Below are positions 34,907-43,816 of a stretch of DNA of 54,512 bases, one piece after another. Where the stretch lies: the NCBI RefSeq assembly GCF_000956545.1, contig NZ_JYIT01000060.1:1-54512 (forward strand). The letters are read 5' to 3'. Each line of letters opens with the position of its first letter. The first letter of the stretch is position 1. The DNA comes from Microbacterium azadirachtae. GTDB taxonomy: Bacteria > Actinomycetota > Actinomycetes > Actinomycetales > Microbacteriaceae. Position numbers and translations under genes: made by a program. The notes beneath the pieces are model-generated. The model worked only from the letters and a program-made list of their open reading frames with translations, was not told the DNA's origin and ran no database searches.

Positions 34907-37558
34907 ATGCCTCAGACCAAACGCACGCTCACCGGTGTGCTCGGCGGCCTGGCCGGCCTCGTCGGTCTCAGCGTCGTCGCCGGTGTGCTCGTGACGGCCG
35001 CCGTCACGCCGGTGTTCGCCGTGACCGGCGCGACCGCCGCACAGTCGATCGACCTCTTCGAGGGCCTGCCCTCCAACCTGAAGGTCGACCGCCCGATGCA
35101 GCCGACGACGATCTACGCCAAGGACGCGAACGGCAACGACCAGGTCATGGCGCGGTTCTACGACCAGAACCGGGTGCCGGTCAAGTACGACCAGGTCGCC
35201 CCGGTGCTGTACGACGCGCTGCTGGCGAGCGAGGACAAGAACTTCTACTCGCACGGCGGCATCGACATCACCGGCACGCTCAAGGCGATCGTCGGCAACG
35301 TGACGGGATCCGCGACCAACGGCGGATCCTCGATCAGCCAGCAGTACGTCAAGAACGTGCTGCTGCAGGAGTGCGAGAAGGGCGTCCCCCTCTCCGACAA
35401 GAAGCGCGACGACAAGCTGAACCAGTGCTGGGTCGACGCGGCCTCCGCCGTCGGATCCAAGGGCATCGCGCGCAAGCTGCAGGAGATCCGCTACGCCACC
35501 GCGATCGAGAAGCAGTATTCCAAGAACGACATCCTCATCGGGTACCTCAACCTGGTGAACTTCGGCGGCACGACGTACGGCATCGAGGCCGCGGCGCAGC
35601 GGTACTTCAGCGTCTCCGCGTCGCAGCTGAACGCCGTGCAGGCCGCCACCCTGGTCGGCATGGTGCAGAACCCCAACGCCTTCCGCATCGACCTGCCCGG
35701 CGGCACGTACGACTGCGACAAGGACGGCAAGAACTGCAAGAACGGGCAGGCCGACGGCTACCACGACACCATGGTGCGCCGGAACTACGTGCTCAGCCGC
35801 ATGGAGTTCCTGGGCAAGATCACCAAGGCCGAGTTCGAGGCCGACAAGGCGCAGCCGATCACGCCCGTGATCAAGACGCCGACGTCGGGCTGCGCCGATG
35901 CGGGCGACAACGCCTACTTCTGCAAGTACGTCCAGGCGACGCTCGAGGGCGATCCGTCGCTCGACTCGGCGCTCGGCCCGCAGAAGGATCGGGCCGACAA
36001 GCTGCTGCGCGGCGGCCTGAACGTCTACACGACGCTTTCCCCGGCGATGCAGGGCGCCGCCGTGCAGGCCATGCACGACTACACCACGCCGACCATCGAC
36101 GGCATGGACTTCGGCGCCGCAGCGGTGAACCTCGACCCGAAGACGGGCAGGATCCTCGCCCTCGCGCAGAACACCGTCTTCAACGAGGCGCAGGACGCGC
36201 CTCCCGGGCAGACCGGCATCGTCTACGCGGCCGACCAGGCGCACGGCGGCGGGATCGGCTTCTCCGTCGGATCGACGTACAAGGTGTTCACGCTCCTCGA
36301 CTGGCTCGAGAAGGGTCACTCCCTGCGTGAGTCCGTGGACGGCAACCTCAAGAAGATGACGTTCAAGTGCGGCACCAGCACGATGACGGCGGACACCGGC
36401 GAGATCGGCAACTTCCAGAACCAGCGCGGGTTCACCGGAACCCCGATGGAGTTCACCAGGCTGTCGCTGAACAGCGGGTTCCTCGGCATGGCCTCGAAGC
36501 TGGACCTCTGCGACATCAACGATCTCGCCGCCCGCATGGGCGTGCACCTCGGCACCGAGTACAAGGGCAAGATGGTCCCGGTCAACAACCGCGAGAACGT
36601 CACCGATGACGAGGGGAACATCCTGGCGTCCGCGCCGGCGCCGTTCGACGTCCTCGGCTCGAAGAACATCGCGCCCCTGGACATGGCGGCGGTCTACGCC
36701 GCGATCGCCAACAACGGCACGCGCTGCGACCCGCACGCGATCGACAAGATCACCGGCCCCGACGGCGCCGACATCCCGCTCGCGCCGACCACGTGCACCG
36801 AGGTCATCAAGCCGGAGATCGCCGCCGGCGCCGCGTACGCGCTCCAGGGAGTGATGAACAGCGGCGGTACGGGCTCCCAGGCGAACCCGTTCGACGGCAC
36901 CCCGCTGATCGGCAAGACCGGTTCGCACAACAACGCGCAGACGATGCTCATGTCCTCCTCGACGACCTCCACCACCGGTGTCTGGGTCGGTCAGGCGAGC
37001 GGCGATGTCAACATCAACGACTTCTCCACGCAGGACATCGGCGTCCCCAACATCCGGTACCCCCTGAGCAGGGCGATCCTCAGCGCAGCCGACTCGCTGT
37101 TCCCGGGCGGGTCCTTCCCCGACCCGGTGCAGAGCCAGCTCAAGCAGTCGTACACGAACCTGCCCAGTGTCGTCGGCATGACGGTCGACCAGGCCACGCA
37201 GACGCTCGAGGGCGCCGGGTTCTCGGTCTCCGTGGGCGCCCCCGTGCAGAGCAACCTGCCCACGGATCAGGTGGCGCAGCAGGATCCGGGTCCGGGTCAG
37301 GTCGTCACCGGCAGCACCATCACGATCAGCCCGAGCAACGGGCAGGGCGCCACGGTGCCGAACGTGGTGGGCAAGACGATGGGCGATGCCGCGACCGCGC
37401 TGCAGCAGGCCGGCTTCCAGGCGGTGAAGGGCGCGTGCACGCCCGGCAACGGCGACGACTCCGGCACGGTGTCCGCGACGAGCCCTGCAGCCGGCACGGC
37501 CGCACCCAAGGGCTCCTCGGTCACGCTCAACTACGTGAAGAAGAACTGCCAGGGATGA
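34907..37558 (+). CDS. Class A penicillin-binding protein with PASTA domains
   Basis: An 883-residue bifunctional peptidoglycan synthase. One membrane anchor (about residues 9-38) is followed by the GT51 glycosyltransferase domain with LASEDKNFYSHGGIDITGTL (catalytic Glu about 109) and GGSSISQQYVKN. The transpeptidase domain has STYK (Ser about 455), SLNSGF as the SxN motif and KTGSHNN (about 669). Two C-terminal PASTA repeats follow (LPSVVGMTVDQA and VPNVVGKTMGDA), which bind cell wall. It polymerises and crosslinks peptidoglycan outside the membrane. ATG 34907 is used; an upstream in-frame start at 34847 has no matching leader. It overlaps the following gene by 4 bp. Confidence 0.95.
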   Translation: MPQTKRTLTGVLGGLAGLVGLSVVAGVLVTAAVTPVFAVTGATAAQSIDLFEGLPSNLKVDRPMQPTTIYAKDANGNDQVMARFYDQNRVPVKYDQVAPVLYDALLASEDKNFYSHGGIDITGTLKAIVGNVTGSATNGGSSISQQYVKNVLLQECEKGVPLSDKKRDDKLNQCWVDAASAVGSKGIARKLQEIRYATAIEKQYSKNDILIGYLNLVNFGGTTYGIEAAAQRYFSVSASQLNAVQAATLVGMVQNPNAFRIDLPGGTYDCDKDGKNCKNGQADGYHDTMVRRNYVLSRMEFLGKITKAEFEADKAQPITPVIKTPTSGCADAGDNAYFCKYVQATLEGDPSLDSALGPQKDRADKLLRGGLNVYTTLSPAMQGAAVQAMHDYTTPTIDGMDFGAAAVNLDPKTGRILALAQNTVFNEAQDAPPGQTGIVYAADQAHGGGIGFSVGSTYKVFTLLDWLEKGHSLRESVDGNLKKMTFKCGTSTMTADTGEIGNFQNQRGFTGTPMEFTRLSLNSGFLGMASKLDLCDINDLAARMGVHLGTEYKGKMVPVNNRENVTDDEGNILASAPAPFDVLGSKNIAPLDMAAVYAAIANNGTRCDPHAIDKITGPDGADIPLAPTTCTEVIKPEIAAGAAYALQGVMNSGGTGSQANPFDGTPLIGKTGSHNNAQTMLMSSSTTSTTGVWVGQASGDVNINDFSTQDIGVPNIRYPLSRAILSAADSLFPGGSFPDPVQSQLKQSYTNLPSVVGMTVDQATQTLEGAGFSVSVGAPVQSNLPTDQVAQQDPGPGQVVTGSTITISPSNGQGATVPNVVGKTMGDAATALQQAGFQAVKGACTPGNGDDSGTVSATSPAAGTAAPKGSSVTLNYVKKNCQG

Positions 37559-38490
37559 CCTCGTCTCGCACCACCTGCTCGGCCCTCATCGCACTCGGTG
37601 CGGTGGGGGCCGCCGGTGTCGCGGCCGCCACCTGGGGCATCGGCATCGAGCGCTATCTGTTCACCCTGCGCCACGCCACGGCGCGGGCCCTGCCGCCGGG
37701 AACCCGCCCGCTGCGGATCCTGCACGTCTCTGATGCGCATATGGCGCCCTGGCAGCACCGCAAGCAGCGCTGGCTCGCCTCGCTGGCAGAGCTCCGGCCC
37801 GACCTGGTCGTGAACACCGGCGACAATCTCGGTCATGAGGACGGACTCGACGGCGTCCGCGCCGCGTTCGCCCCGTTCGCCGGAACGCCGGGCGTCTTCG
37901 TGCACGGATCCAACGACAAGTACGCGCCGTCGCCGCGCAACCCGTTCCGCTACTTCATGGGCCCCTCGGCGCGATCGATCACCGCTCCGAAGCTCGACAC
38001 CGAGGCTCTGGACGCCTACTTCACGGATGAGCTGGGCTGGACGGATCTGGACAACACCGCCGCCTCGCTGACCGTCGCGGGCGAGCGCATCGACCTGTTC
38101 GGCGTCGACGACGCGCACCGCGACTGGGACGAGCTCGACGCGCTCCCCGCGGCGATCGACGCGCTCGGCCCGCGCCCGGCCGGCGTTCCCGTACTGGGCG
38201 TGACGCACGCGCCCTACCAGCGCGTGCTGAACGCGTTCACCGATCTCGGCGCGGATGCGATCCTGGGCGGCCACACGCACGGCGGTCAGGTCTGCGTCCC
38301 CGGCTTCGGCGCGATCGTGGCGAATTGCGACATCCCGCTGAAGCAGGCGAAGGGTCTCAGCACCTGGTCGCACGCCGGTCGCGCCGTCCCTCTGAACGTG
38401 AGCGCCGGGTGCGGGCACTCCATCTACGCGCCGATCCGGTTCGCCTGCCGGCCCGAGGCCACGCTGCTCACGCTGCTGCCGCGGACCTGA
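37555..38490 (+). CDS. Membrane-anchored metallophosphoesterase
   Basis: A 311-residue phosphoesterase. One N-terminal hydrophobic segment (about 8-27) precedes the calcineurin-like domain with ILHVSDAHM, DLVVNTGDNLGHEDG, VHGSNDKYAP, GVTHAPYQR and GGHTHGGQV, which contribute the two-metal site. In actinobacteria this gene stands directly after the class A PBP gene, suggesting action on a cell-envelope phosphate ester. The ATG overlaps the PBP stop codon. Substrate unknown; YkuE-like family members hydrolyse phosphodiesters. Confidence 0.92.
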   Translation: MTSSRTTCSALIALGAVGAAGVAAATWGIGIERYLFTLRHATARALPPGTRPLRILHVSDAHMAPWQHRKQRWLASLAELRPDLVVNTGDNLGHEDGLDGVRAAFAPFAGTPGVFVHGSNDKYAPSPRNPFRYFMGPSARSITAPKLDTEALDAYFTDELGWTDLDNTAASLTVAGERIDLFGVDDAHRDWDELDALPAAIDALGPRPAGVPVLGVTHAPYQRVLNAFTDLGADAILGGHTHGGQVCVPGFGAIVANCDIPLKQAKGLSTWSHAGRAVPLNVSAGCGHSIYAPIRFACRPEATLLTLLPRT

Positions 38491-38495
38491 GCGAC

Positions 38496-39152
38496 GTGCG
38501 CCCCGACGCCCCGGAGCACACCCGGCCGGCCGCAGCACGCGTCGTGGGCGGAAGCCGGGTGCTCGTCGGCGTCGCCGTGCTCGTGATCCTGATGTACACG
38601 TACGCGATCGGCGGCGAGGCGCACGGATACAACCCCTTCGACTACTTCGGCTACTTCACCAACCTGACGGGCCTGCTCACGGCGATCGTGCTCATGATCT
38701 GCGGCACCCTCGGCCTGATCGGTCGTCGTGCGACTCGCTGGCTCACGCCGGCTCGTGCCGTCGTCACCGCGTGCATGCTGATCGTCGCCGTGATCTACAA
38801 CGCTCTGGTGCCGGGGACCGGATCCGCCCCCGTCTGGGTCAGCGTCACGCTCCACGCCGTCCTGCCCGCTCTGACGTCGTTGGACTGGCTGCTGATCGGG
38901 GACCGTCGACGCCTGCCCTGGTCCCGCCTGTGGGTGCTCGCTCCGTATCCCCTGCTGTGGCTCGTCGTCGTCCTCGTGCGTGGGGCGACCGACGGGTGGG
39001 TGCCCTACGGCTTCCTGCTCCCCGAGCGCGGCGCGATCGCGATGGTGCTCACCGTCCTCGGGCTGCTCGGCGCGCTCACCGCAGCCGGCGCCCTCGTGTG
39101 GACGGCGAGTCGTTTCCCCGGCGTCGTGCTGCGGCGCGATGCGGGACGCTGA
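38496..39152 (+). CDS. Pr6Pr-like six-helix membrane protein
   Basis: A 218-residue membrane protein with six hydrophobic helices (about residues 20-38, 55-75, 92-110, 122-138, 150-168 and 185-203). FGYFTNLTGLLTAIVLMICG and LHAVLPALTSLDWLL with NALVPG fit the Pr6Pr family, whose function is not established. The GTG at 38496 is chosen 5 bp after the metallophosphoesterase stop; earlier codons would overlap that gene. It ends the operon begun by the PBP gene and is followed by a terminator. Confidence 0.8.
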   Translation: MRPDAPEHTRPAAARVVGGSRVLVGVAVLVILMYTYAIGGEAHGYNPFDYFGYFTNLTGLLTAIVLMICGTLGLIGRRATRWLTPARAVVTACMLIVAVIYNALVPGTGSAPVWVSVTLHAVLPALTSLDWLLIGDRRRLPWSRLWVLAPYPLLWLVVVLVRGATDGWVPYGFLLPERGAIAMVLTVLGLLGALTAAGALVWTASRFPGVVLRRDAGR

Positions 39153-39190
39153 CGGATCACAGGCGAGCGGCGCATGAAGCGTCGCCGGAG

Positions 39191-39232
39191 ACGACGAGAG
39201 GGACCGACCCGGTGGTCGGTCCCTCTCGTCGT
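39191..39232. terminator. Bidirectional terminator between membrane gene and tRNA-Pro
   Basis: ACGACGAGAGGGACCGACC pairs perfectly with its complement around a CGGT loop, a 19-bp stem. It serves the plus-strand membrane gene (ends 39152) and the minus-strand tRNA-Pro (3' end 39238). Confidence 0.88.
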
Positions 39233-39237
39233 GCTGG

Positions 39238-39311
<74 letters not shown>

Positions 39312-39454
39312 TGGCAACCGTTCAAGTCTATACGGACAGGAGCACGGGAGCGAATCGAGGCGGAACCCGCGCGTGGCGCGCCCCGCGGTCGCCGGATCAG
39401 GGCGCCGCCCGCCCCGGGCTGTCCCCCAGCCGCCTCCCGTATCCTGGAGACGCT

Positions 39455-40237
39455 ATGACGACGCCACGCCTGGTCGCGTTCGACCTCGACGACACTCTCG
39501 CCGCCTCCAAGGCCGCGATCGAGCCCCGCATCGCCGACCTCCTCCTCGGTCTCGCCGAGCGCGTCGAGGTGGCGATCATCTCCGGCGGCAACGAGGAGCA
39601 GTTCCGCACCCAGGTCGTGGCCCGGCTCGGCGCGGCCGACACCGCTGTCCTGCAGCGCATCCATCTGCTGCCCACGTGCGGCACCCGCTACCTCCGCCAC
39701 GACGGAACCGGGTTCTCCCTGGTCTACGCCCGCGATCTCAGCCCCGCGCAGAAGGCCGCCGCGCTCACCGCCCTCGAGGAGGAGGCGCGTCGACTCGGCC
39801 TCTGGGAGAGCGAGACCTGGGGGCCCATCCTCGAGGACCGCGGATCGCAGATCACCTTCTCGGCGCTCGGCCAGCGGGCGCCGCACGACGTCAAGAAGGC
39901 GTGGGATCCGGACGGCTCCCGGCGCGCCGCTCTCCGCGACGCCGTCGCTCCGCGCGTACCCGACCTCGAGGTCCGCTCGGGCGGATCCACGTCGATCGAC
40001 ATCACCCGGGCGGGGATCGACAAGGCCTACGGCATGACCGAGCTCGCCGAGCGCACCGGCATCCCGTTCGGCGAGATGCTGTTCTACGGCGACCGCCTCG
40101 ACGAGGGCGGCAACGACTACCCGGTGAAGGCCCTCGGTGTGCCGTGCGTCGCGGTCGACGGCTGGGAGGACACCGCAGAGCACCTGGACGCCCTCCTGCC
40201 GACCCTGGGCGCCCCGGCGCCCACCGCAGCATCCTGA
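39455..40237 (+). CDS. HAD superfamily hydrolase, phosphomannomutase-like (HAD-IIB)
   Basis: A 260-residue phosphatase. Motif I is VAFDLDDTLAASKAAI with the catalytic Asp pair (about residues 9-13), motif II IISGG (about 42), motif III includes DKAYGM (about 190) and motif IV GDRLDEGGNDYPVK (about 209-222). GGSTSIDITRAGIDKAYGMT is close to the pattern of eukaryotic-type phosphomannomutases, so it may be a sugar-phosphate phosphatase or mutase. It is monocistronic by appearance. The exact substrate is uncertain. Confidence 0.9.
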   Translation: MTTPRLVAFDLDDTLAASKAAIEPRIADLLLGLAERVEVAIISGGNEEQFRTQVVARLGAADTAVLQRIHLLPTCGTRYLRHDGTGFSLVYARDLSPAQKAAALTALEEEARRLGLWESETWGPILEDRGSQITFSALGQRAPHDVKKAWDPDGSRRAALRDAVAPRVPDLEVRSGGSTSIDITRAGIDKAYGMTELAERTGIPFGEMLFYGDRLDEGGNDYPVKALGVPCVAVDGWEDTAEHLDALLPTLGAPAPTAAS

Positions 40238-40253
40238 CAGCGCTGCAGGAGCC

Positions 40254-41102
40254 TCAGCCGAGCGCCAGGATCCGCTCCGCGTAGCGCGCGATCGACCTCG
40301 ACGCCGCGGCCTCCTCCGGCCGGTTGAGGTAGCCGTGGGTGGCCCCCGGCTCGATGGACACGTCGATCGGCACCCCGGCCTCGGCGAGCGTCCGTGCGAA
40401 CGCCTCCCCCGAGACGCGCAGCTCGTCGACCTCCGCATTGATCATGATGACGGGCGGGAAGCCGGCGAGCTCGCCCCCGACGGCGAGACCCGGCGCGGCA
40501 GACGACGTCGCCTGTTCTGCGGGTGCGTCCAGGTAGTTCTCATACAGGGCCCGCACGGCATCCGGTCCGAACACGTCCGCGGCGGGATCCGCGTCGAGGG
40601 CGGCGCGCAGCTCGGGATCCGGTGCCGGCTGGACGGCGAGCAGTGTGGGATAGGCGAGCAGCGCGAGCGCCGGTGCGATCCCGCCCTCCGCCACGAGGCG
40701 CAGGGTCGCGGCCGCCGCCAGGTTGCCCCCGGCGCTCGTGCCGCCGATCGCCCACGGCCCGGCGGCACCCCCCGACGCCGTCGCCCAGCGGAACGCGGCC
40801 ACGACGTCGTCGACGGGCACGGGGTGGCGGAACCCGCTCCGGCCCTCGCGCCCGGCGGCGTCCGCCATCGGCGGCGCGAGCCGGTAGTCCACCGAGAGCA
40901 CGGTGATCCCCCGCGCCGCGAACGAGCGCGCGACCCAGTCGGCCTCGGGCATGTCGAGGTCGCCCGCCCAGAAGCCCCCGCCATGTAGCCAGACCAGTCC
41001 GGGACCGGCAGGATCCACGGGCGTGTAGGCGCGGGCGGGGATGGCGCCGTGCGGTCCCGGGATCTCCTGCGCGGCGATCCGCACCGCCTCGTCCCGGCTC
41101 AT
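40254..41102 (-). CDS. Alpha/beta hydrolase, hormone-sensitive lipase type
   Basis: A 282-residue esterase. The oxyanion-hole motif [13 protein letters not shown] (about residues 34-46) and nucleophile motif [13 protein letters not shown] (Ser about 144) are typical of the HSL/Aes family; the acid and base are probably in INAEVDELR (about 216) and GATHGYLN (about 254). It would hydrolyse small acyl esters in the cytoplasm. It overlaps the stop of the following lactate dehydrogenase-type gene by 4 bp (ATGA), so it belongs to that operon. Confidence 0.9.
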   Translation of the reverse strand: MSRDEAVRIAAQEIPGPHGAIPARAYTPVDPAGPGLVWLHGGGFWAGDLDMPEADWVARSFAARGITVLSVDYRLAPPMADAAGREGRSGFRHPVPVDDVVAAFRWATASGGAAGPWAIGGTSAGGNLAAAATLRLVAEGGIAPALALLAYPTLLAVQPAPDPELRAALDADPAADVFGPDAVRALYENYLDAPAEQATSSAAPGLAVGGELAGFPPVIMINAEVDELRVSGEAFARTLAEAGVPIDVSIEPGATHGYLNRPEEAAASRSIARYAERILALG

Positions 41103-42382
41103 CGCGCGGCGAGCTCCGCGGCGGCCGGGTCGACCGGCACCATGCGGGTGAGCTGCGTGACGTGACGCGGCTCGAGCTCGGCGAGCGAGGAGACGCCGAG
41201 CAGGCGCATCGTGCGCTCGATCTCGCTGCGCAGGATCGCGATCGTGCGGTCGACGCCGCGACGCCCCCCGGCCATCAGACCGTAGAGATAGGCCCGGCCG
41301 ATCAGCGCGAAGTCCGCGCCCAGCGCGACCGACGCGACGATGTCCGCGCCGTTCATGATGCCCGTGTCGACCATGACGGTGAAGTCGTCCCCGACCGCTC
41401 GACGCACGTGCGGCAGCAGGTGGAACGGGATGGGGGCGCGGTCGAGCTGTCGGCCGCCGTGGTTGGAGAGCACCACCCCGTCGACGCCGTGCGTGTCCTT
41501 GAGCCGCACCGCGTCGTCGACCGTCTGCACGCCCTTCACGATGAGCTTGCCGGGCCAGATCTCCCGAATAACCGCGAGGTCCTCATAGGAGATGGTGGGA
41601 TCCATGGCCGCGTCGAGCAGCTCGCCGACCGTGCCGCCGGTCGTCGACAGCGACGCGAACTCGAGCTTGGGCGTGGTGAGGAAGTCGATCCACCACCACG
41701 GCCGCGGAATCGCGTTGACGATCGTGCCGAGCGTCAGCTGCGGCGGGATCGAGAAGCCGTTGCGCTTGTCCCGCAGCCGGGCGCCGGCGACCGGAGTGTC
41801 GACCGTGAACATGAGCGTGTCGAAGCCCGCCTCGGCCGCACGCCGGGCAAGGCCGTACGAGATCTCGCGATCGCGCATGACGTAGAGCTGGAACCAGTTC
41901 CTCCCGGGAGTCGGCCCCTGAGGCTCTCGAAGGGTGGTCGCCTTGACGTCCTCGATCGAGGTGGTGCCGAGCGTGGACAGCGTGAACGGGATCCCCGCGG
42001 CGGCCGCGGCGCCCGCGCCCGCCACCTCCCCCTCGGTGTGCATGAGACGGGTGAACCCGGTCGGGGCGATGCCGAACGGCAGGGCGCTGGATCCGCCGAG
42101 CACCGTGGTCGAGGTGTCGAGGTCGGGCGCGGGCGCGAGGATGCCGGGGTGGAACTCCACGTCCTCGAACGCCTGCCGGGCCCGCGCGAGCGAGAGCTCG
42201 CCCTCCGCCGCGCCGTCGGTGTAGTCGAAGGCGGCCTTGGGGGTGCGCCGCTTCGCGATCGTGCGCAGGTCGGAGATCGTCAGGGCGCCCTCGAGGCGGC
42301 GCTTGGTGCCGTCGAGCTCGGGAGCCTTGAACTTCATGAGCTCGAAGATCTCAACGGGATTCGGGAGCTGTCGCTGCACCAT
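41099..42382 (-). CDS. FMN-dependent alpha-hydroxy acid (L-lactate) dehydrogenase
   Basis: A 427-residue LldD/glycolate-oxidase family flavoenzyme. Signatures: [20 protein letters not shown] (N-terminal), [74 protein letters not shown] with the catalytic His, and [20 protein letters not shown]. It oxidises L-lactate or a related 2-hydroxy acid and passes electrons to quinone or oxygen. It follows the GntR regulator gene by 16 bp and is cotranscribed with the esterase gene. The regulator and the two palindromic operators upstream support lactate-type control. Confidence 0.92.
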   Translation of the reverse strand: MVQRQLPNPVEIFELMKFKAPELDGTKRRLEGALTISDLRTIAKRRTPKAAFDYTDGAAEGELSLARARQAFEDVEFHPGILAPAPDLDTSTTVLGGSSALPFGIAPTGFTRLMHTEGEVAGAGAAAAAGIPFTLSTLGTTSIEDVKATTLREPQGPTPGRNWFQLYVMRDREISYGLARRAAEAGFDTLMFTVDTPVAGARLRDKRNGFSIPPQLTLGTIVNAIPRPWWWIDFLTTPKLEFASLSTTGGTVGELLDAAMDPTISYEDLAVIREIWPGKLIVKGVQTVDDAVRLKDTHGVDGVVLSNHGGRQLDRAPIPFHLLPHVRRAVGDDFTVMVDTGIMNGADIVASVALGADFALIGRAYLYGLMAGGRRGVDRTIAILRSEIERTMRLLGVSSLAELEPRHVTQLTRMVPVDPAAAELAAR

Positions 42383-42398
42383 GGCGTGGTCCTTCCGG

Positions 42399-43124
42399 TC
42401 AGGCGGGGGCGTCGCCCGCGCGGGCGAGGTCGGTGGCGGCGTAGTAGCCGGTGATGTGGTCGCGCACGAGGGCGGCCGCCGCGTCGGCGCGGCCGTCGTC
42501 GATCGCGCGGACGAGGTCGCGGTGCTCGGCGCGGAGCCGGTCGGCCATCCGCGGCCAGTCCCGGATCCCGGCGGATCCGGAGAGCACGTACGACTCGATG
42601 CTGTCGCGCAGCCCCGTCATCATCGCGGCGACGACGGTGTTGCCGCTCGCCTCCGCCAGGGCCAGGTGCAGTTGGGCGTCGAGAGCGAGGAAGTCCGCGG
42701 CGTCCAGCTCCGCGTCCATGGCGTCGAGGATCCGGTGCGCCGTGGCGGTGTCGCGCCGCCCGGTCGCCAGCGCCGCCACGACCGCCTGCTCCAGGATGAG
42801 GCGGGTGCCGACCACATCGGCGATCGGGAAGCCCTGGGCGGCCACCTGGAGCCGCAGCAGGGCCGACAGGCCTCCCCCGGGCGCGGCGATGACGATCGCG
42901 CCCGCCTGCGGTCCGGATCCGGTCGAGGTGCGGATGAGCCCCATCACCTCGAGCACCCGGATGGCCTCGCGGACGCTGGAACGGCCGACGCCCAGCTCGG
43001 CGGCGAGATCACGCTCGCTGGGCAGGCGGTCGCCCGGGCCGAGGTCGCCGTCGAGGAGGCGCTGCTCGACGTGCAGCAGCACCGCGCGCCAGGTGCGCGC
43101 GGGCACGTCGCTGAGGTCGGGCAT
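42399..43124 (-). CDS. GntR family regulator, FadR/LldR subfamily
   Basis: A 241-residue regulator with the GntR winged helix: [20 protein letters not shown] then [15 protein letters not shown] (about residues 36-71). The C-terminal FCD domain carries the metal/ligand histidines, including [11 protein letters not shown] (about 142) and [12 protein letters not shown]. It is the first gene of the lactate operon and is preceded by two identical 13-bp palindromes. It probably represses the operon until lactate or another 2-hydroxy acid binds. Confidence 0.93.
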   Translation of the reverse strand: MPDLSDVPARTWRAVLLHVEQRLLDGDLGPGDRLPSERDLAAELGVGRSSVREAIRVLEVMGLIRTSTGSGPQAGAIVIAAPGGGLSALLRLQVAAQGFPIADVVGTRLILEQAVVAALATGRRDTATAHRILDAMDAELDAADFLALDAQLHLALAEASGNTVVAAMMTGLRDSIESYVLSGSAGIRDWPRMADRLRAEHRDLVRAIDDGRADAAAALVRDHITGYYAATDLARAGDAPA

Positions 43125-43132
43125 GGGGCCTC

Positions 43133-43172
43133 CTGTGGTCAGACCACAGCCTAAGGCGTGTGGTCAGACCAC
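43133..43172. promoter_or_regulatory. Tandem GntR (LldR-type) operators
   Basis: GTGGTCAGACCAC occurs twice, at 43135-43147 and 43160-43172, centres 25 bp apart, in the 62-bp gap between the GntR gene and tdk. The first is flanked to give 17-bp symmetry (43133-43149). The TGGT/ACCA half sites fit FadR/LldR-type operators, so the repressor probably controls itself and the lactate genes. Confidence 0.85.
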
Positions 43173-43186
43173 GCAAGCACAATGCA

Positions 43187-43807
43187 TCAGCCGAGGCGGC
43201 CGCCGGACTCCTCGAGATAGCAGTGGCCGCAGAGCGACTCGTAGGTGACGGCTCCCTGAGCCTGCCGAAGGGCGCCGTCGATCGCGACCTGGTCGCCGTC
43301 GAACACGAACCGGTCGCCGATCCTGCGTCCGTTGAAGACCGCCTTGCGGCCGCAGCGGCAGATGGTCTTGAGCTCTTCCAGCGTGTGGGCGATCGCCAGC
43401 AGCCGTCCGGATCCCGGGAAGGCGTGGGTGAGGAAGTCGTTGCGGATGCCGTAGGCGAGCACCGGGATGTCATCCTCGACCGCGATGCGGAACAGGTCGT
43501 CGATCTGCCCCGGCTCGAGGAACTGCGCCTCGTCGACGAGCAGGCAGGCGATGTCGGATCCGTCGCTGCGCGCCTTCTCCCGCTCCTGCTGGAACAGGGT
43601 CCGCGCGCCCTCCCCCGCGGCGATCAGGAAGTCGACCTCACGGGTCATCCCCAGCCGGCTCTCGATCTGGCTCGCGCCCTTGGTGTCGATCGCCGGCTTG
43701 GCGAGCAGGACCCGCTGCCCCCGCTCCTCGTAGTTGTACGCCGCCTGCAGCAGCGCCGTGGACTTGCCGGAGTTCATCGCTCCGTAGCGGAAGTACAGCT
43801 TGGCCAC
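43187..43807 (-). CDS. tdk: Thymidine kinase
   Basis: A 206-residue type II thymidine kinase. Walker A is GAMNSGKSTALLQAAY (residues 9-24), Walker B-like LLVDEAQFL (about 89-97) holds the catalytic acidic residue, and the zinc site uses CRCGRKAVF and ESLCGHCYLEES. The length is typical. It phosphorylates thymidine with ATP in the salvage pathway. It follows mqo by 9 bp on the same strand, so mqo and tdk may share a transcript. Confidence 0.95.
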   Translation of the reverse strand: MAKLYFRYGAMNSGKSTALLQAAYNYEERGQRVLLAKPAIDTKGASQIESRLGMTREVDFLIAAGEGARTLFQQEREKARSDGSDIACLLVDEAQFLEPGQIDDLFRIAVEDDIPVLAYGIRNDFLTHAFPGSGRLLAIAHTLEELKTICRCGRKAVFNGRRIGDRFVFDGDQVAIDGALRQAQGAVTYESLCGHCYLEESGGRLG

Positions 43808-43816
43808 GGGGCGCGA

